Shown one piece after another: positions 52,987 through 61,820 of a DNA stretch of 64,000 nt. The stretch is from assembly GCA_026707445.1 (NCBI GenBank), contig JAPOWV010000021.1:51815-115814 (forward strand), read 5' to 3'. The translations under genes were made by a program, and so were the position numbers. Below the pieces are notes generated by a model. The model was not told the DNA's origin. It searched no databases and saw nothing but the letters and a program-made list of their open reading frames with translations. Each line of letters starts with the position of its first letter. The stretch's first letter is position 1. Source of the stretch: Gammaproteobacteria bacterium (GTDB taxonomy: Bacteria > Pseudomonadota > Gammaproteobacteria > Steroidobacterales > Foliamicaceae).

Positions 52987-53432
52987 AGCGTTTTCAGGTA
53001 GGCGATGATCGCCGCGCGGTTTTCCTCGCGCGGAAGACCCACGAAGCCCATGGAGGTGCCCGGGACCAGGGTGGCGGGCCGCAGCAGCCAGATGTCCATT
53101 TTTTCTTCGTCCCAGACGAAATCCTGCTGCTTCAGTGCGTCGGAATACAGCGTATCCTCAAGGATGGCTACCTGCCGGTCCATGATGCCGGCCAGGTTCG
53201 GCCCGATCTTGCTGCCCTGGACCTCTTCGGTCGCGTGGCAGGCCTGGCAGAACACGTAGAGTCGCTTGCCGCGCGCGACCAGCCTCGGATCCGGCGCCGC
53301 AGCCGTTGCGGTGTCCCCGGCCGGCGCCGCATCGTCTGCTGCGATCGTTGAAGGAAGGACTGCGAATCCGAGGAACAAGGCCGCGCACAGGACGCTCGCG
53401 CCAAACGTGGTTTTTTTCATTGGTTTCTTCAT
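52983..53432 (-). CDS. Class I c-type cytochrome, overlapping an amine oxidase
   Basis: 149 residues from ATG 53432, which overlaps the amine oxidase stop by four bases (ATGA). A signal peptide covers about 1-31 (ending STIA-A). The heme motif CQACH is at Cys62-His66 and the sixth ligand is Met128 in PGTSMGFVG, giving a small single-heme cytochrome of the c-552/c-550 type. It should act in the periplasm as electron acceptor. The coupled translation with a Tat-exported flavin oxidase strongly suggests it carries electrons away from that enzyme. This is an inference from arrangement, which parallels the cytochrome c partner described for nicotine oxidoreductase NicA2. Confidence 0.9.
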   Translation of the reverse strand: MKKPMKKTTFGASVLCAALFLGFAVLPSTIAADDAAPAGDTATAAAPDPRLVARGKRLYVFCQACHATEEVQGSKIGPNLAGIMDRQVAILEDTLYSDALKQQDFVWDEEKMDIWLLRPATLVPGTSMGFVGLPREENRAAIIAYLKTL

Positions 53433-54910
53433 GCGCGCTGAAGGATTTCGACCGCCGCCCGCTCGCCGCTTTCCAGCGCCGATTCCATCCCGAACTCCAT
53501 TCGCCGGGTGTGTTCGCCGGCGAAGTGCAGGCGATGGTGCGGCACGATCATTTCCCGGGCGAAGCGCGCGATCTGGCCGGGTGCGAACATGTGTCGGCAG
53601 CCCTGGATCAGCGGGTGTTTGCGCCAGCCGTACAGGGCCATGAAGCGGAACTTGCCCGCGGCGGCAGGTCGGACGCGGGCGATCTCCGATTCGATCAGGG
53701 TCAGGGCCTGGTCGTCCGGCAACTGGTCGATCCGCGCCGAGGTCATGCCGGTGAAAGTCAGGATGAACCGGTGCCGGTCCTCTCCGGGCCGTTTTTCCAT
53801 GACCCACATCGTCTGAACGGTGCCGTCGGTCCAGAACGAAGGCTCCAGGCCGTCTTCTTCCCAGTACGGCTCCTCGACGAGGCCATACGCGCGGGTCGTA
53901 CCGCGGTAGCCCAGCGTAAGGACCGCTTCGGCCTGGCGCCCGGAGAACCCCGGCGATACCGAAATATTGCGCAGCGTCGAGAACGGCACCGCGGCGACCA
54001 CGAAATCGGCCCGGTAGCGGCTGCCGTCCAGGCAGCGGACCTCCGCGTCCGATCCGGACATGTCGATCGCCGCGGCGATCTTGCCCAGCCGGACCCGGTC
54101 GCCGAGCGCTGCGGCCATGGCTTCGGGCAGCCTCGACGTGCCGCCGGCGATGTTGCGGATTGCCGGAATCTCCTCGTCTTCCTCGTTGGTCCCCCCAAGA
54201 CCGAACGCGGTTTCCGTGTTTTCCGACTGCGACCGACCGAAGTTCGCGTCGAATACGGTGCGGGTGCGCTCCTGCATGATGGCGAGGCTGGATGTCGTGC
54301 GCAGGTCCAGGTAATAGCCCGCGAGCCGCAGAGCCTCGGGCGAGGCGCCGCCTTTCCGAAGCAGTTCGAGCATCGAGACGTCATAGGAGAAGAACTCGGG
54401 CGAAAGCCAGTCGTCCAGTTCCTTGAGCGGGTTCAGCCGGCCAAGCAGCGTCATGCCCACCAGCGACGGCGGGATCTCGCGCTCGTCGTCCGCCAGCTTG
54501 TTGACCGGCGAATCGGCCCAGTCCGCGGACCGCACCCAGGTCCCGTCCACGCAGTTGGACATCGGCATGATGAAGCGGTGCTGGGGTATGAGCTCCAGGT
54601 TCAGGCGCGAGCAGAGGTCGAGCGCGCGGGCATACGAACGGCCGATCTGGCTGGCGCCGTATTCGGGGCGCGTTTCCACGCCGTCGGCGGTGTAGGCCCG
54701 CCCGCCGACGCGCTGCGAGCCTTCGAGCACGATCACGTCCAGGCCGAATTCGGACAGCAGCAGCGCGCTGTTCAGGCCGCTAAGCCCGCCGCCGATCACG
54801 ACCACCGAGGTTTTCTCCGCCGCCAGGCCCTTTGCCGGGCGCAGCAGCGGGTAGGAGAGCGACAGCGCGGAAAGCGAAAGCGCTCCCTTCAGTAGCTGCC
54901 TGCGCTTCAA
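53429..54910 (-). CDS. Tat-exported flavin amine oxidase/dehydrogenase (copy 2)
   Basis: 493 residues from ATG 54910. Signal MKRRQLLKGALSLSALSLS is twin-arginine-like. FAD-binding VIGGGLSGLNSALLL lies near residue 39 and GGRAYTADG near 68. The C-terminal motif FAGEHTRRMEFGMESALESG completes the flavin site. It is the most divergent of the three oxidases and the only one with a cytochrome partner, which suggests use of a cytochrome rather than oxygen as acceptor. The start lies 31 bp after the tandem nitrilase stop. Confidence 0.88.
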   Translation of the reverse strand: MKRRQLLKGALSLSALSLSYPLLRPAKGLAAEKTSVVVIGGGLSGLNSALLLSEFGLDVIVLEGSQRVGGRAYTADGVETRPEYGASQIGRSYARALDLCSRLNLELIPQHRFIMPMSNCVDGTWVRSADWADSPVNKLADDEREIPPSLVGMTLLGRLNPLKELDDWLSPEFFSYDVSMLELLRKGGASPEALRLAGYYLDLRTTSSLAIMQERTRTVFDANFGRSQSENTETAFGLGGTNEEDEEIPAIRNIAGGTSRLPEAMAAALGDRVRLGKIAAAIDMSGSDAEVRCLDGSRYRADFVVAAVPFSTLRNISVSPGFSGRQAEAVLTLGYRGTTRAYGLVEEPYWEEDGLEPSFWTDGTVQTMWVMEKRPGEDRHRFILTFTGMTSARIDQLPDDQALTLIESEIARVRPAAAGKFRFMALYGWRKHPLIQGCRHMFAPGQIARFAREMIVPHHRLHFAGEHTRRMEFGMESALESGERAAVEILQRA

Positions 54911-54941
54911 GACTCAGCTCCTGCGGCCGGAGACACTACGG

Positions 54942-57011
54942 TTAGACCTGGATCGATTCTCCTTTCACCCGTTCCTTCTCCGCCAGCCTCCTGGCTTCCT
55001 TCGGCTTGAGGGCCGGGCCGTAGACGCGGCTCGACGTGACCGGCGCGTCGGGATCGACCCCGCTGGGCCTCACGAACACGCCGCGTGCGTAGTAGCTTTC
55101 GAGGCGCTCCTTCAGGGGGCCAAAACCGATATACGGGTTCTCCAGCGGATCGGGGCCCCAGAGGTTGTTCGGCAGTCCGACCTCGCCGGCGTATATGTGG
55201 GCATACACCTCCGGGTCGTCCCACAGCGGCAGGTTCGTCAGTGCGTTGGCGCGGGCCCTTTGCAGCGCCTTCAGGTCGATGCTCGCCGTGAGTATGCAAC
55301 CTCCCGGCCCGTCCGCCACGCCCTGGATCGTGCCGTCGAAGTTGACGGCCTTCGTGTGCCCGCGCATCTGGCTGGTCGGGAATTCGCCGTTGCCGTGATG
55401 GAAAAACTCCGACCCGGGCATGGGGGAAAGCACGTAGGCGGTGTTCTCGAATGCGCGCGTCATCCGCGCGGCGTCCCAGCCGGACCGCTGGCTGCCGTGC
55501 CCCTCGGAGGTGGGATGAAGGATCACTTCCGCCCCGTACTTGGTGAGCATGCGCGCGATTTCCGGATGGGCCTGGTCGAAGCAGACCATGGTCGCCAGCC
55601 TGCCGATCGGGGTATCGGCCACCGGGAACAGGAAGTCGTAGCCGAAGATGTCCAGGTAGCGATCGTAGACGCTGCTCGGCGTGGTGTCCGGGAGCGAGCC
55701 CCAGACGTCGGCGCACTGGATCTTGCGGTAGCGATGAATGAGATTGCCGGTGTCGTCGATGATGAAGGCGGAGTTGAAGACGTGCCCGGGCAGCCGGTCG
55801 TCGATCTCGAAGGTGGACCCCGCCATGTAGATCTTGTGCTTGAGCGCGAAATCCTGCAGCAGCTCCATTTCCGGTCCCGGATAGCGTATGGCCAGGCGCT
55901 GCAGCGTGATCGGCGAGCGGTAGCCGTGTCCGCCCTGGCCGTGCATGAAGAACTCGGGAAACACGGCCAGCTTGATGCTGGGATTCGACGCCAGCCGCTC
56001 CGCCAGCCGCAGCGCCCGCTGGGTGTTGCCGCGGCGCAACGTGTCCGCATCGTGTTCCCGCTTGATGATCTTGCCGACGGTCTGCGTGAGAATCACGTCG
56101 TACTGCTCGATGCGGTCTGTCCGCGCCGGCAGCGGTCGTTCCGCCAGCCGGCGCTCGCACTCGGCGATCCACGCTTCGCGGCCCCGCGGCGGACGCGGCA
56201 ACTCTTCGGGACGCCGCTCGATCATCCGCCCGTAGCCGTCGGCGTAGAGGTTGGCCCTGAGATGCAGCGGCTGCACGGCGAAGATGTCGTTGCGCCGCCG
56301 CCTCAACCGCTCGATATCGAGGTCGGGCAGCAGCAGGTCCGCTTCCCCGGCGGCGTGCGTGGTCGCGCCGGCGAAATCGATCAGGCTGGAGCAGGCCGGA
56401 CCGTTCGGCGTCCCGCCGACGGCCCCGGCGACGGCCACGTACGAGGTGTTTTCCCAGGCGCGGGCCCTGCGGGCGTTGCGGCGCGATTCGAACAGGTGGT
56501 CGCCGACCTCGGCCACCGGGTTGAGGATGACCTCGGCGCCGGCCCAGGTGAGCGCGCGCGCATAGTGCGCGAACAGCACGTCCTCGCCCGGCAGTATGCC
56601 GACCTGGCCGATGCCGGTGCTCGCAACCTTGAACTTGGCGGGTTGCCCCGTGGCCGCGGTCGCGTCCTCGCCGAACCCGGTCACCAGGTCCGGAGAGACC
56701 TTGGGCGCCGTGAGCAGCGGCTCGCCCTCGGCCGAGAGCAGGAAGCCGATAATCGCGACGCCGTCCTCGCCCGCCACGCCGGCGGCGCCGGCAAGCATCA
56801 CTTTCTCGGAGGCGGCGATGTCGCCCAGCGCAGCGAGCAGCGTGTCCTGTTCGGGCGCATCGTCCGCCGGAACCGCCTGCGGCAGCAGCAGCAACGGCTC
56901 CGCCTTCGGGTCGAGCTGGCGGCGGCGCACCAGTTTCATCGCGCTTTCCACGTATGCAGCCAGCGCCTCCGTGTTCGTAGCGTTCCAGGCCCTTTGAGAA
57001 ATGATCAGCAT
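54942..57011 (-). CDS. Tandem nitrilase-superfamily protein with one degenerate and one intact domain
   Basis: 689 residues, about twice the usual nitrilase length. Residues about 1-255 form a first domain in which the Glu-Lys-Cys triad has decayed: Gln45 replaces Glu (LLLLPQ), Lys104 remains (APKVS), and Gly142 replaces Cys (ILPGED). Residues about 305-600 are a complete carbon-nitrogen hydrolase with Glu353 (VFPEFF), Lys430 (YRKIQ) and Cys477 (MVCFDQAHPE). It would hydrolyse an amide or nitrile in the cytoplasm, with no signal peptide seen. The first domain may act in dimerisation or binding. It is fourth in the six-gene operon, 37 bp after the symporter. Confidence 0.88.
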   Translation of the reverse strand: MLIISQRAWNATNTEALAAYVESAMKLVRRRQLDPKAEPLLLLPQAVPADDAPEQDTLLAALGDIAASEKVMLAGAAGVAGEDGVAIIGFLLSAEGEPLLTAPKVSPDLVTGFGEDATAATGQPAKFKVASTGIGQVGILPGEDVLFAHYARALTWAGAEVILNPVAEVGDHLFESRRNARRARAWENTSYVAVAGAVGGTPNGPACSSLIDFAGATTHAAGEADLLLPDLDIERLRRRRNDIFAVQPLHLRANLYADGYGRMIERRPEELPRPPRGREAWIAECERRLAERPLPARTDRIEQYDVILTQTVGKIIKREHDADTLRRGNTQRALRLAERLASNPSIKLAVFPEFFMHGQGGHGYRSPITLQRLAIRYPGPEMELLQDFALKHKIYMAGSTFEIDDRLPGHVFNSAFIIDDTGNLIHRYRKIQCADVWGSLPDTTPSSVYDRYLDIFGYDFLFPVADTPIGRLATMVCFDQAHPEIARMLTKYGAEVILHPTSEGHGSQRSGWDAARMTRAFENTAYVLSPMPGSEFFHHGNGEFPTSQMRGHTKAVNFDGTIQGVADGPGGCILTASIDLKALQRARANALTNLPLWDDPEVYAHIYAGEVGLPNNLWGPDPLENPYIGFGPLKERLESYYARGVFVRPSGVDPDAPVTSSRVYGPALKPKEARRLAEKERVKGESIQV

Positions 57012-57048
57012 GTTTGCACTCCCGATTGATTCATGCCGGATTGCCGGT

Positions 57049-58545
57049 TCAAGCCGGACTTGTGCCTTCGGCTTTCAGCATATCCTGCAGCCGCCGGTTG
57101 ATTTCCCGCTGCTTTTCCAGCGATACCTCGAACTTCGATACCACCCACAGCACCAGGAAGCACCCCAGAACGCAAAATCCGGCGGAGAAAAACGCCAGCG
57201 CTTCCACTTTATCCCAAGGTACCGAACCCACCGGCGCGCCCGCCGGAAAGTTGATGATATCGAGGTAGATTCCGGTCAGCAGCGCCATGACCGCGCCGGC
57301 GGTCTTGATGGCGAAACTCCCGAACCCGCTGATCAGCGCCTGCTGGCGCTTGCCGGTGTTGACTTCGTGCTCGTCGGCCACATCGGAGCCCAGCGCTCCG
57401 ATGGCCACCAGGTATATGCCCAGCAAAACGCCCGCCGCCATGAACATGCCGATCAGCGCATAGGCCAGTTCCCGGGACGCCGGCGGCGGCAGCAGTCCGA
57501 ATACCGGCAGCAGCACCGCCAGCGCCGTCAGGCCGGTGAATCCGGACATGCCCACCGCAATGCAGCGCTTGCGGTCCAGCGTCTTGACCGCGAACGGCAG
57601 GACGATCGCCCCGGTGGCCGCGCCGATGGCCTGGGCCGACGCCAGCCACCCGGTCAGGTCGGCCGGCGTTTGCCACAGATAGGTGATCAGGTGCACCCGC
57701 AGCACCGAGATGGAACTGATGGCGAAGAACACCACGATGGCCAGCAACATCGAACGTCGGACATTCGGCGTCACGGTCATGGCCGAGACGACGGCCTTGA
57801 GGGCCGCGACCGGCCCGATGCGCGGCTTCGGCCTCGGCGGCTCCAGCCGTTCGATCCCCACGACGGGTTTGACCGTTCCGGCGATGTTGATCAGCATGGC
57901 AATGACTGCGACCGTGGCGAAGGCGGCGGCAAAGGGCGGGTAGTTGGCCGGGTCCAGTTGTCCCCGCGAATAGGAAGCGCTTTCAAGAAAGAAATAGCCG
58001 AAGGCCAGCAGCGGCAGGCCGATGCGGGCTCCCTGCATCCCGACGGTGCCGAAAGCCTTGATTCTCGGGCGCACGCTTATATCGCGGCTGAGCTCGGCGC
58101 CGACGGCCTTGTAGGGCACATGAAACAAGGTAATGAACAGCCGGTTGAGAACGGCGAAGAGCAGCAGCCAGGCAAACAGTCCGCCCTGACCGAGCCCTTC
58201 CGGCGGCACGAACAGGGCATAGAAGCAAAACCCGAAAGGCACGACGGCAAACATCATCAGGGTGTGCCGGCGTCCGTACTTCCAGCCCTGGGCGCGGTCG
58301 GACAGAAAGCCAACATAAGGATCGGATACGGCGTCGACAATGAGCGCAGTCAGAATTGCGATGCCCGTCAATGTGCCCGACAGGCCATGCACCTGGGCAT
58401 AGAGAAACAGGACGAAGGCGTTCCAGGACCAGTTCTTGATGCTGTCGGGTATGTTGCCGACCCCGAAGGCCGCCATCGTGTGCAGCGGCGTCTTCAACTC
58501 GAGCTGGTTGGCCCCGGAAGGGCCGGGATTGCCGGGCGTGCTCAC
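57049..58545 (-). CDS. GPH-family MFS symporter (sugar/cation type)
   Basis: 498 residues from GTG 58545, overlapping the DUF1838-like stop (GTGA). Twelve helices; DAVSDPYVGFLSDRAQGWKYGRR near residues 75-95 contains the D-x4-GYxxD-type signature of GPH symporters (in pieces VSDPYVGFLSD and GWKYGRRH), and FHVPYKAVGAELS is the helix-3 marker. It imports a glycoside-like or small polar substrate driven by Na+ or H+. In this operon it is likely to carry substrate or product across the inner membrane. The family is known for melibiose and glucuronide transport. Confidence 0.88.
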   Translation of the reverse strand: MSTPGNPGPSGANQLELKTPLHTMAAFGVGNIPDSIKNWSWNAFVLFLYAQVHGLSGTLTGIAILTALIVDAVSDPYVGFLSDRAQGWKYGRRHTLMMFAVVPFGFCFYALFVPPEGLGQGGLFAWLLLFAVLNRLFITLFHVPYKAVGAELSRDISVRPRIKAFGTVGMQGARIGLPLLAFGYFFLESASYSRGQLDPANYPPFAAAFATVAVIAMLINIAGTVKPVVGIERLEPPRPKPRIGPVAALKAVVSAMTVTPNVRRSMLLAIVVFFAISSISVLRVHLITYLWQTPADLTGWLASAQAIGAATGAIVLPFAVKTLDRKRCIAVGMSGFTGLTALAVLLPVFGLLPPPASRELAYALIGMFMAAGVLLGIYLVAIGALGSDVADEHEVNTGKRQQALISGFGSFAIKTAGAVMALLTGIYLDIINFPAGAPVGSVPWDKVEALAFFSAGFCVLGCFLVLWVVSKFEVSLEKQREINRRLQDMLKAEGTSPA

Positions 58546-59414
58546 GCCTTGCCGTCCTCGCCGATCCACTCCTTCATTTCAGGACGGTAGTGATGCAATT
58601 GCTCCAGGTAATCCGGCGGCAGGCTCTCGACGTCGCGGGCCTTGTGCCCGGACGCGTGCCAGACGGCAATGCCCGCATCCGCCGGCATCTGCATCCAGCG
58701 CTGAAACGGCGCGACGAAGGTGGAATTGAACCGCGTCTCCAGGCGCGGCGCGGCGAAATCGGCCGCCGCCGCCCGGCTCAGAAAGCCCGTCGCGAACTCC
58801 TTCATCGGGATCGGCCGCCCTTCGGGACGGTCCTTGTAGCCGTTGTGCATCGCGTAGTCGCCCTGGGCGGTCCACATCAGGTGGATGACCGCCTCGAACC
58901 CCGAGTTTTCGTCCCTTTCCACGATGCCGCGCTCGTCCAGGAACACGATCCGCTGCGCGCCGGAGATGTTGGGTTCGACGGCGATTTCCTCGCCGGTAAT
59001 GGGGTTGCGCCAGGATTTGCCACTCAATGTTTCGTTCGTTTCCGGGTCCTTGAACAGCGTGAAGATCCGGTACTGGAACTGGTATTCGCCGCCGCCGAGA
59101 TCGACGATGCGCTTCATCTCGCAGCCTTCCAGGCGGAACAGCAGCTCGGGATCGCGGTCCTCGTAGATGGCCAGGTAGGCGCCCCGCCACCACTGCGGCG
59201 AGATCCGCCCCGACAGGTCGCCCATGGAGCGCAGGAAATTGTGGAAGGCCTTCGGCGGATCCAGCATCCAGGGGTCCTTGAGGTCCGGCGAATCCTCGAA
59301 CTCTTCCGCGAACCCCGGCGTCGGAAGGAACCCCGCGATTCCCGGCAGCAGTCCCAGCCCGGCCGCGCCCAGCAGCCCGCGCCTGTTCATCGAAGTGGTG
59401 TCAGATTCAGTCAT
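58542..59414 (-). CDS. DUF1838-like secreted protein (copy 1)
   Basis: 290 residues from ATG 59414. Tat-like signal MNRRGLLGAAGLGLLPGIAG. The NP-x-TG core (KSWRNPITGEE) with the DPETNETL stretch before it matches the DUF1838 family as I recall it (function uncharacterised). Other blocks are GEYQFQYRIF near 112 and WTAQGDYAMHNGYKD near 185. It is related to the next gene upstream but only partially. Both are nine bases apart and begin the six-gene operon with the symporter and nitrilase. Confidence 0.75.
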   Translation of the reverse strand: MTESDTTSMNRRGLLGAAGLGLLPGIAGFLPTPGFAEEFEDSPDLKDPWMLDPPKAFHNFLRSMGDLSGRISPQWWRGAYLAIYEDRDPELLFRLEGCEMKRIVDLGGGEYQFQYRIFTLFKDPETNETLSGKSWRNPITGEEIAVEPNISGAQRIVFLDERGIVERDENSGFEAVIHLMWTAQGDYAMHNGYKDRPEGRPIPMKEFATGFLSRAAAADFAAPRLETRFNSTFVAPFQRWMQMPADAGIAVWHASGHKARDVESLPPDYLEQLHHYRPEMKEWIGEDGKA

Positions 59415-59423
59415 ACATCCCCT

Positions 59424-60323
59424 CTAATCCGGTAGGCGCCCCATCGCCTTGAGCCGCTGCGCGAACCGCGAAGGTTCGCTGTCGAATTCGGGCGACCGTT
59501 CGAATCGGTCGCCCAGGTCGGCGTGCGCGGCGGCAAGGTAGTCCTCGTCCAGGTCCCCAAGGGACGTGATCTTATAGCCTTGCACGTGCCACAGCAGGTG
59601 GCCGGGGCGGTCCGCCATATCCATCCAGGGGAAAAAGGGCATCAGAACGTGCCCTGCGAAGTTGGCCGGCACGCTGCTGCGGTCGGGGTCGGCAAGGTCG
59701 GCGCTGCGCGCGAACATGCTGAGCTTGGACCCCGCGGGCGGGCGAATGAACTCGTCCGGCCACCGGTTCTCGCCCTGGAACGACACCGTGTCGCCGACCT
59801 GTCGAATCACGACGTCGAATTCGGAGTCCGCGTAGAACTCCGGGTAGGCCCTGCGCATGACGCGATAGACCACGCCGCGCGGTGAAATCTCCCGCCCCTC
59901 GGTCATGCGGCTGATATTGGGCCGGACCGCGTTGCGCGCGCCCGTGAACGGGTTGTCGAACTCGCGCATGACCTGGTCGCTTTCGAAATCGCAGTAGTAG
60001 CTGACCAGGCTGTCGAAGCTGAGGAATTCCGTATCCGATAGCGGTCTGATCCACTGCTGCTCGCAGCCCTTGACCCGCACGGCCGGCACGAGTCGGTCGG
60101 GCGGCAGAAAGGCATAGACCTCGGCGCGCGTGGCCCAGATCACGCGCCCGGCGTCCAGCCGTCCGCTGGTCTTGACGAAGGCGCGCACGCGCGATCCCGG
60201 GTCGTCGAGATCAAGCGCGGCGTCCGGGGCCGGGGATGCGGCGCCCCAGCCGGCCGCGAGCGCGGCGCTGCCGCCCAGCATGCCCAGCAGCTGCCTTCGG
60301 TGCATCGACCCATCCGCGTTCAT
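59424..60323 (-). CDS. DUF1838-like secreted protein (copy 2)
   Basis: 299 residues from ATG 60323; ATG 60305 (MHRRQLLGMLGG) is an alternative and begins at the Tat signal. The family core reads DNPFTGARNAVRPNISR, parallel to NPITGEEIAVEPNIS of copy 1. DSLVSYYCDFESD, WATRAEVYAFLP and MPFFPWMDM are other notable stretches. It is the first gene of the six-gene operon, starting 54 bp from the divergent amine oxidase copy 3. Function unknown; a heteromeric partner of copy 1 is plausible. Confidence 0.72.
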   Translation of the reverse strand: MNADGSMHRRQLLGMLGGSAALAAGWGAASPAPDAALDLDDPGSRVRAFVKTSGRLDAGRVIWATRAEVYAFLPPDRLVPAVRVKGCEQQWIRPLSDTEFLSFDSLVSYYCDFESDQVMREFDNPFTGARNAVRPNISRMTEGREISPRGVVYRVMRRAYPEFYADSEFDVVIRQVGDTVSFQGENRWPDEFIRPPAGSKLSMFARSADLADPDRSSVPANFAGHVLMPFFPWMDMADRPGHLLWHVQGYKITSLGDLDEDYLAAAHADLGDRFERSPEFDSEPSRFAQRLKAMGRLPD

Positions 60324-60377
60324 AGGGCGCTCAAGTTTACGGGACACCTTTCGGCGCCGGGCGTACACTTTGCCGTC

Positions 60378-61820
60378 ATGACGCAACGCATCAGCCGGCG
60401 GCAGGCGCTCAAGGGCCTGGGCGTGGCCGCGATCGCGCCGGCGATCGGCTGGCCCAACGCGGTGCGCGCCACGACGCAATCGGACGTCGTCGTGATCGGC
60501 GCCGGGCTCTCGGGCCTCTACGCCGCCTCGCTGCTGGCCGAAGAGGGCGCCAGCGTTACCGTGCTGGAGGCGCAGGACCGCCTGGGCGGGCGCCTGGAGA
60601 GCTTCTACGACCTGCCGGGAGCGCCGGAGGCGGGCGGCGACAGCATTCTCGGCGGGTATGCGCGCGTGCAGGCCACCGCGCAGCAGCTGGGCCTGCGCCT
60701 GATCGACCATGCGTCGAAACGCGGATTGTCAAGGCCGGAAATCGCGCTGAACGGGGAGATTATTCGGCGCGCGGCCTGGCCGGAACACCCGCTGAATCGG
60801 TTGCCGGCCGGTTCGAAGAGCGAGTTTCCCGGCCGGCGATTCTTCGAGAAGGTCGTTACGGCCAACAATCCCCTGGCCGGCCACGACGACTGGCTGCTGC
60901 CGCGGAGCCGTGCGCTGGACGAGTCGGTCTACGAGTTCCTGAGATCGGTTGGCTGGAGCGACGGCACCATCGCACAGAACTACGAGACCAACATCGGGCG
61001 CGGCACATCGGCTCACGACTGTTCGATATTGACCTGGTATTTCCGCGTGGCCTGGAACGAGGTGCAGCGGCAACTGGGTTCGCTGTTCGCAAAGGTCGAA
61101 GGCGGTAATCAGCGACTTCCCGAGGCCATTGCGGCCGCGTTGCCGGGCGACGTGCTGCTGGAGCGCCGCGTCACCGGGATAGCGCAGGACCGCGCGGGCG
61201 TCGAGGTCCTGACGGACGACGGCGAGCGGCACCTGGCGCGGCAGGCGATATGCACGCTGCCCATCGCCCCGCTGCGCTGGGTCGGCTTCGACCCCGGCCT
61301 GCCGCCGGTGCTCGCGCGCGCCATGAAAACGCTGCCGTCGATGATGATCACCAAGACCGTCCTGCACGCCGAGCGGAACTTCTGGGAAGACGACGGCCTG
61401 GATCCCGCCATGTGGACCGACACGCCGCTGGGCGAGGTGCGCGCGCTGCGCCAGTCGGCCGACAGCCCCGAGATCACCGGACTGATCGCCCGCGCGCGGG
61501 GTTTTAACGCCCAAAGGCTGGACCGGCTTGGCGAAACGGCCGCCCGCGTCCTCGTGGTGAGCGAATACGAGCGCCTCCGGCCCGCGGCGCGCGGCAAGCT
61601 CAAGGCCGTGGGCTACAAGAGCTGGACCATGGACCCTTATGCCGGCGGCGCCTGGACCGAATGGCGACCCGGCCAGCTCCACGCCTACCTGCCGGCCTTC
61701 TCCGAGGCGCACGGCCGCGTGCACTTCTGCGGCGAGCACACCGCCATGTCCAACCGTGGCATGGAAGCCGCCATGGAATCCGCCGAACGCGCCGCCATCG
61801 GCGCACTGCTGGAGCTATAG
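60378..61820 (+). CDS. Tat-exported flavin amine oxidase-type protein (copy 3)
   Basis: 480 residues from ATG 60378. Twin-arginine signal ISRRQALKGLGVAA. FAD motifs VIGAGLSGLYAASLL and RLGGRLESF at the N-terminus and CGEHTAMSNRGMEAAMESA at the C-terminus. Much closer to copy 1 (for example GGDSILGGYARVQATA against GGDSILGAYARMQDTA) than to copy 2. The gene is divergent from the six-gene operon and ends overlapping the Bcr/CflA exporter by six bases. Substrate unknown. Confidence 0.86.
   Translation: MTQRISRRQALKGLGVAAIAPAIGWPNAVRATTQSDVVVIGAGLSGLYAASLLAEEGASVTVLEAQDRLGGRLESFYDLPGAPEAGGDSILGGYARVQATAQQLGLRLIDHASKRGLSRPEIALNGEIIRRAAWPEHPLNRLPAGSKSEFPGRRFFEKVVTANNPLAGHDDWLLPRSRALDESVYEFLRSVGWSDGTIAQNYETNIGRGTSAHDCSILTWYFRVAWNEVQRQLGSLFAKVEGGNQRLPEAIAAALPGDVLLERRVTGIAQDRAGVEVLTDDGERHLARQAICTLPIAPLRWVGFDPGLPPVLARAMKTLPSMMITKTVLHAERNFWEDDGLDPAMWTDTPLGEVRALRQSADSPEITGLIARARGFNAQRLDRLGETAARVLVVSEYERLRPAARGKLKAVGYKSWTMDPYAGGAWTEWRPGQLHAYLPAFSEAHGRVHFCGEHTAMSNRGMEAAMESAERAAIGALLEL

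Noticed and set aside
53306..54895. 529-codon plus-strand frame opposite amine oxidase copy 2
   Set aside because: Antisense shadow with no motifs; the minus-strand frame has a Tat signal and both FAD motifs.
54907..56172. Long open frame on the minus strand overlapping the tandem nitrilase gene
   Set aside because: Rich in Arg/Gly/Ala/Pro with no recognisable motif, whereas the other frame has intact nitrilase motifs.
57001..58590. 529-codon plus-strand frame opposite the symporter gene
   Set aside because: Antisense shadow of a high-GC gene; composition dominated by Arg, Gln, Gly, His and Pro, with no family signature.
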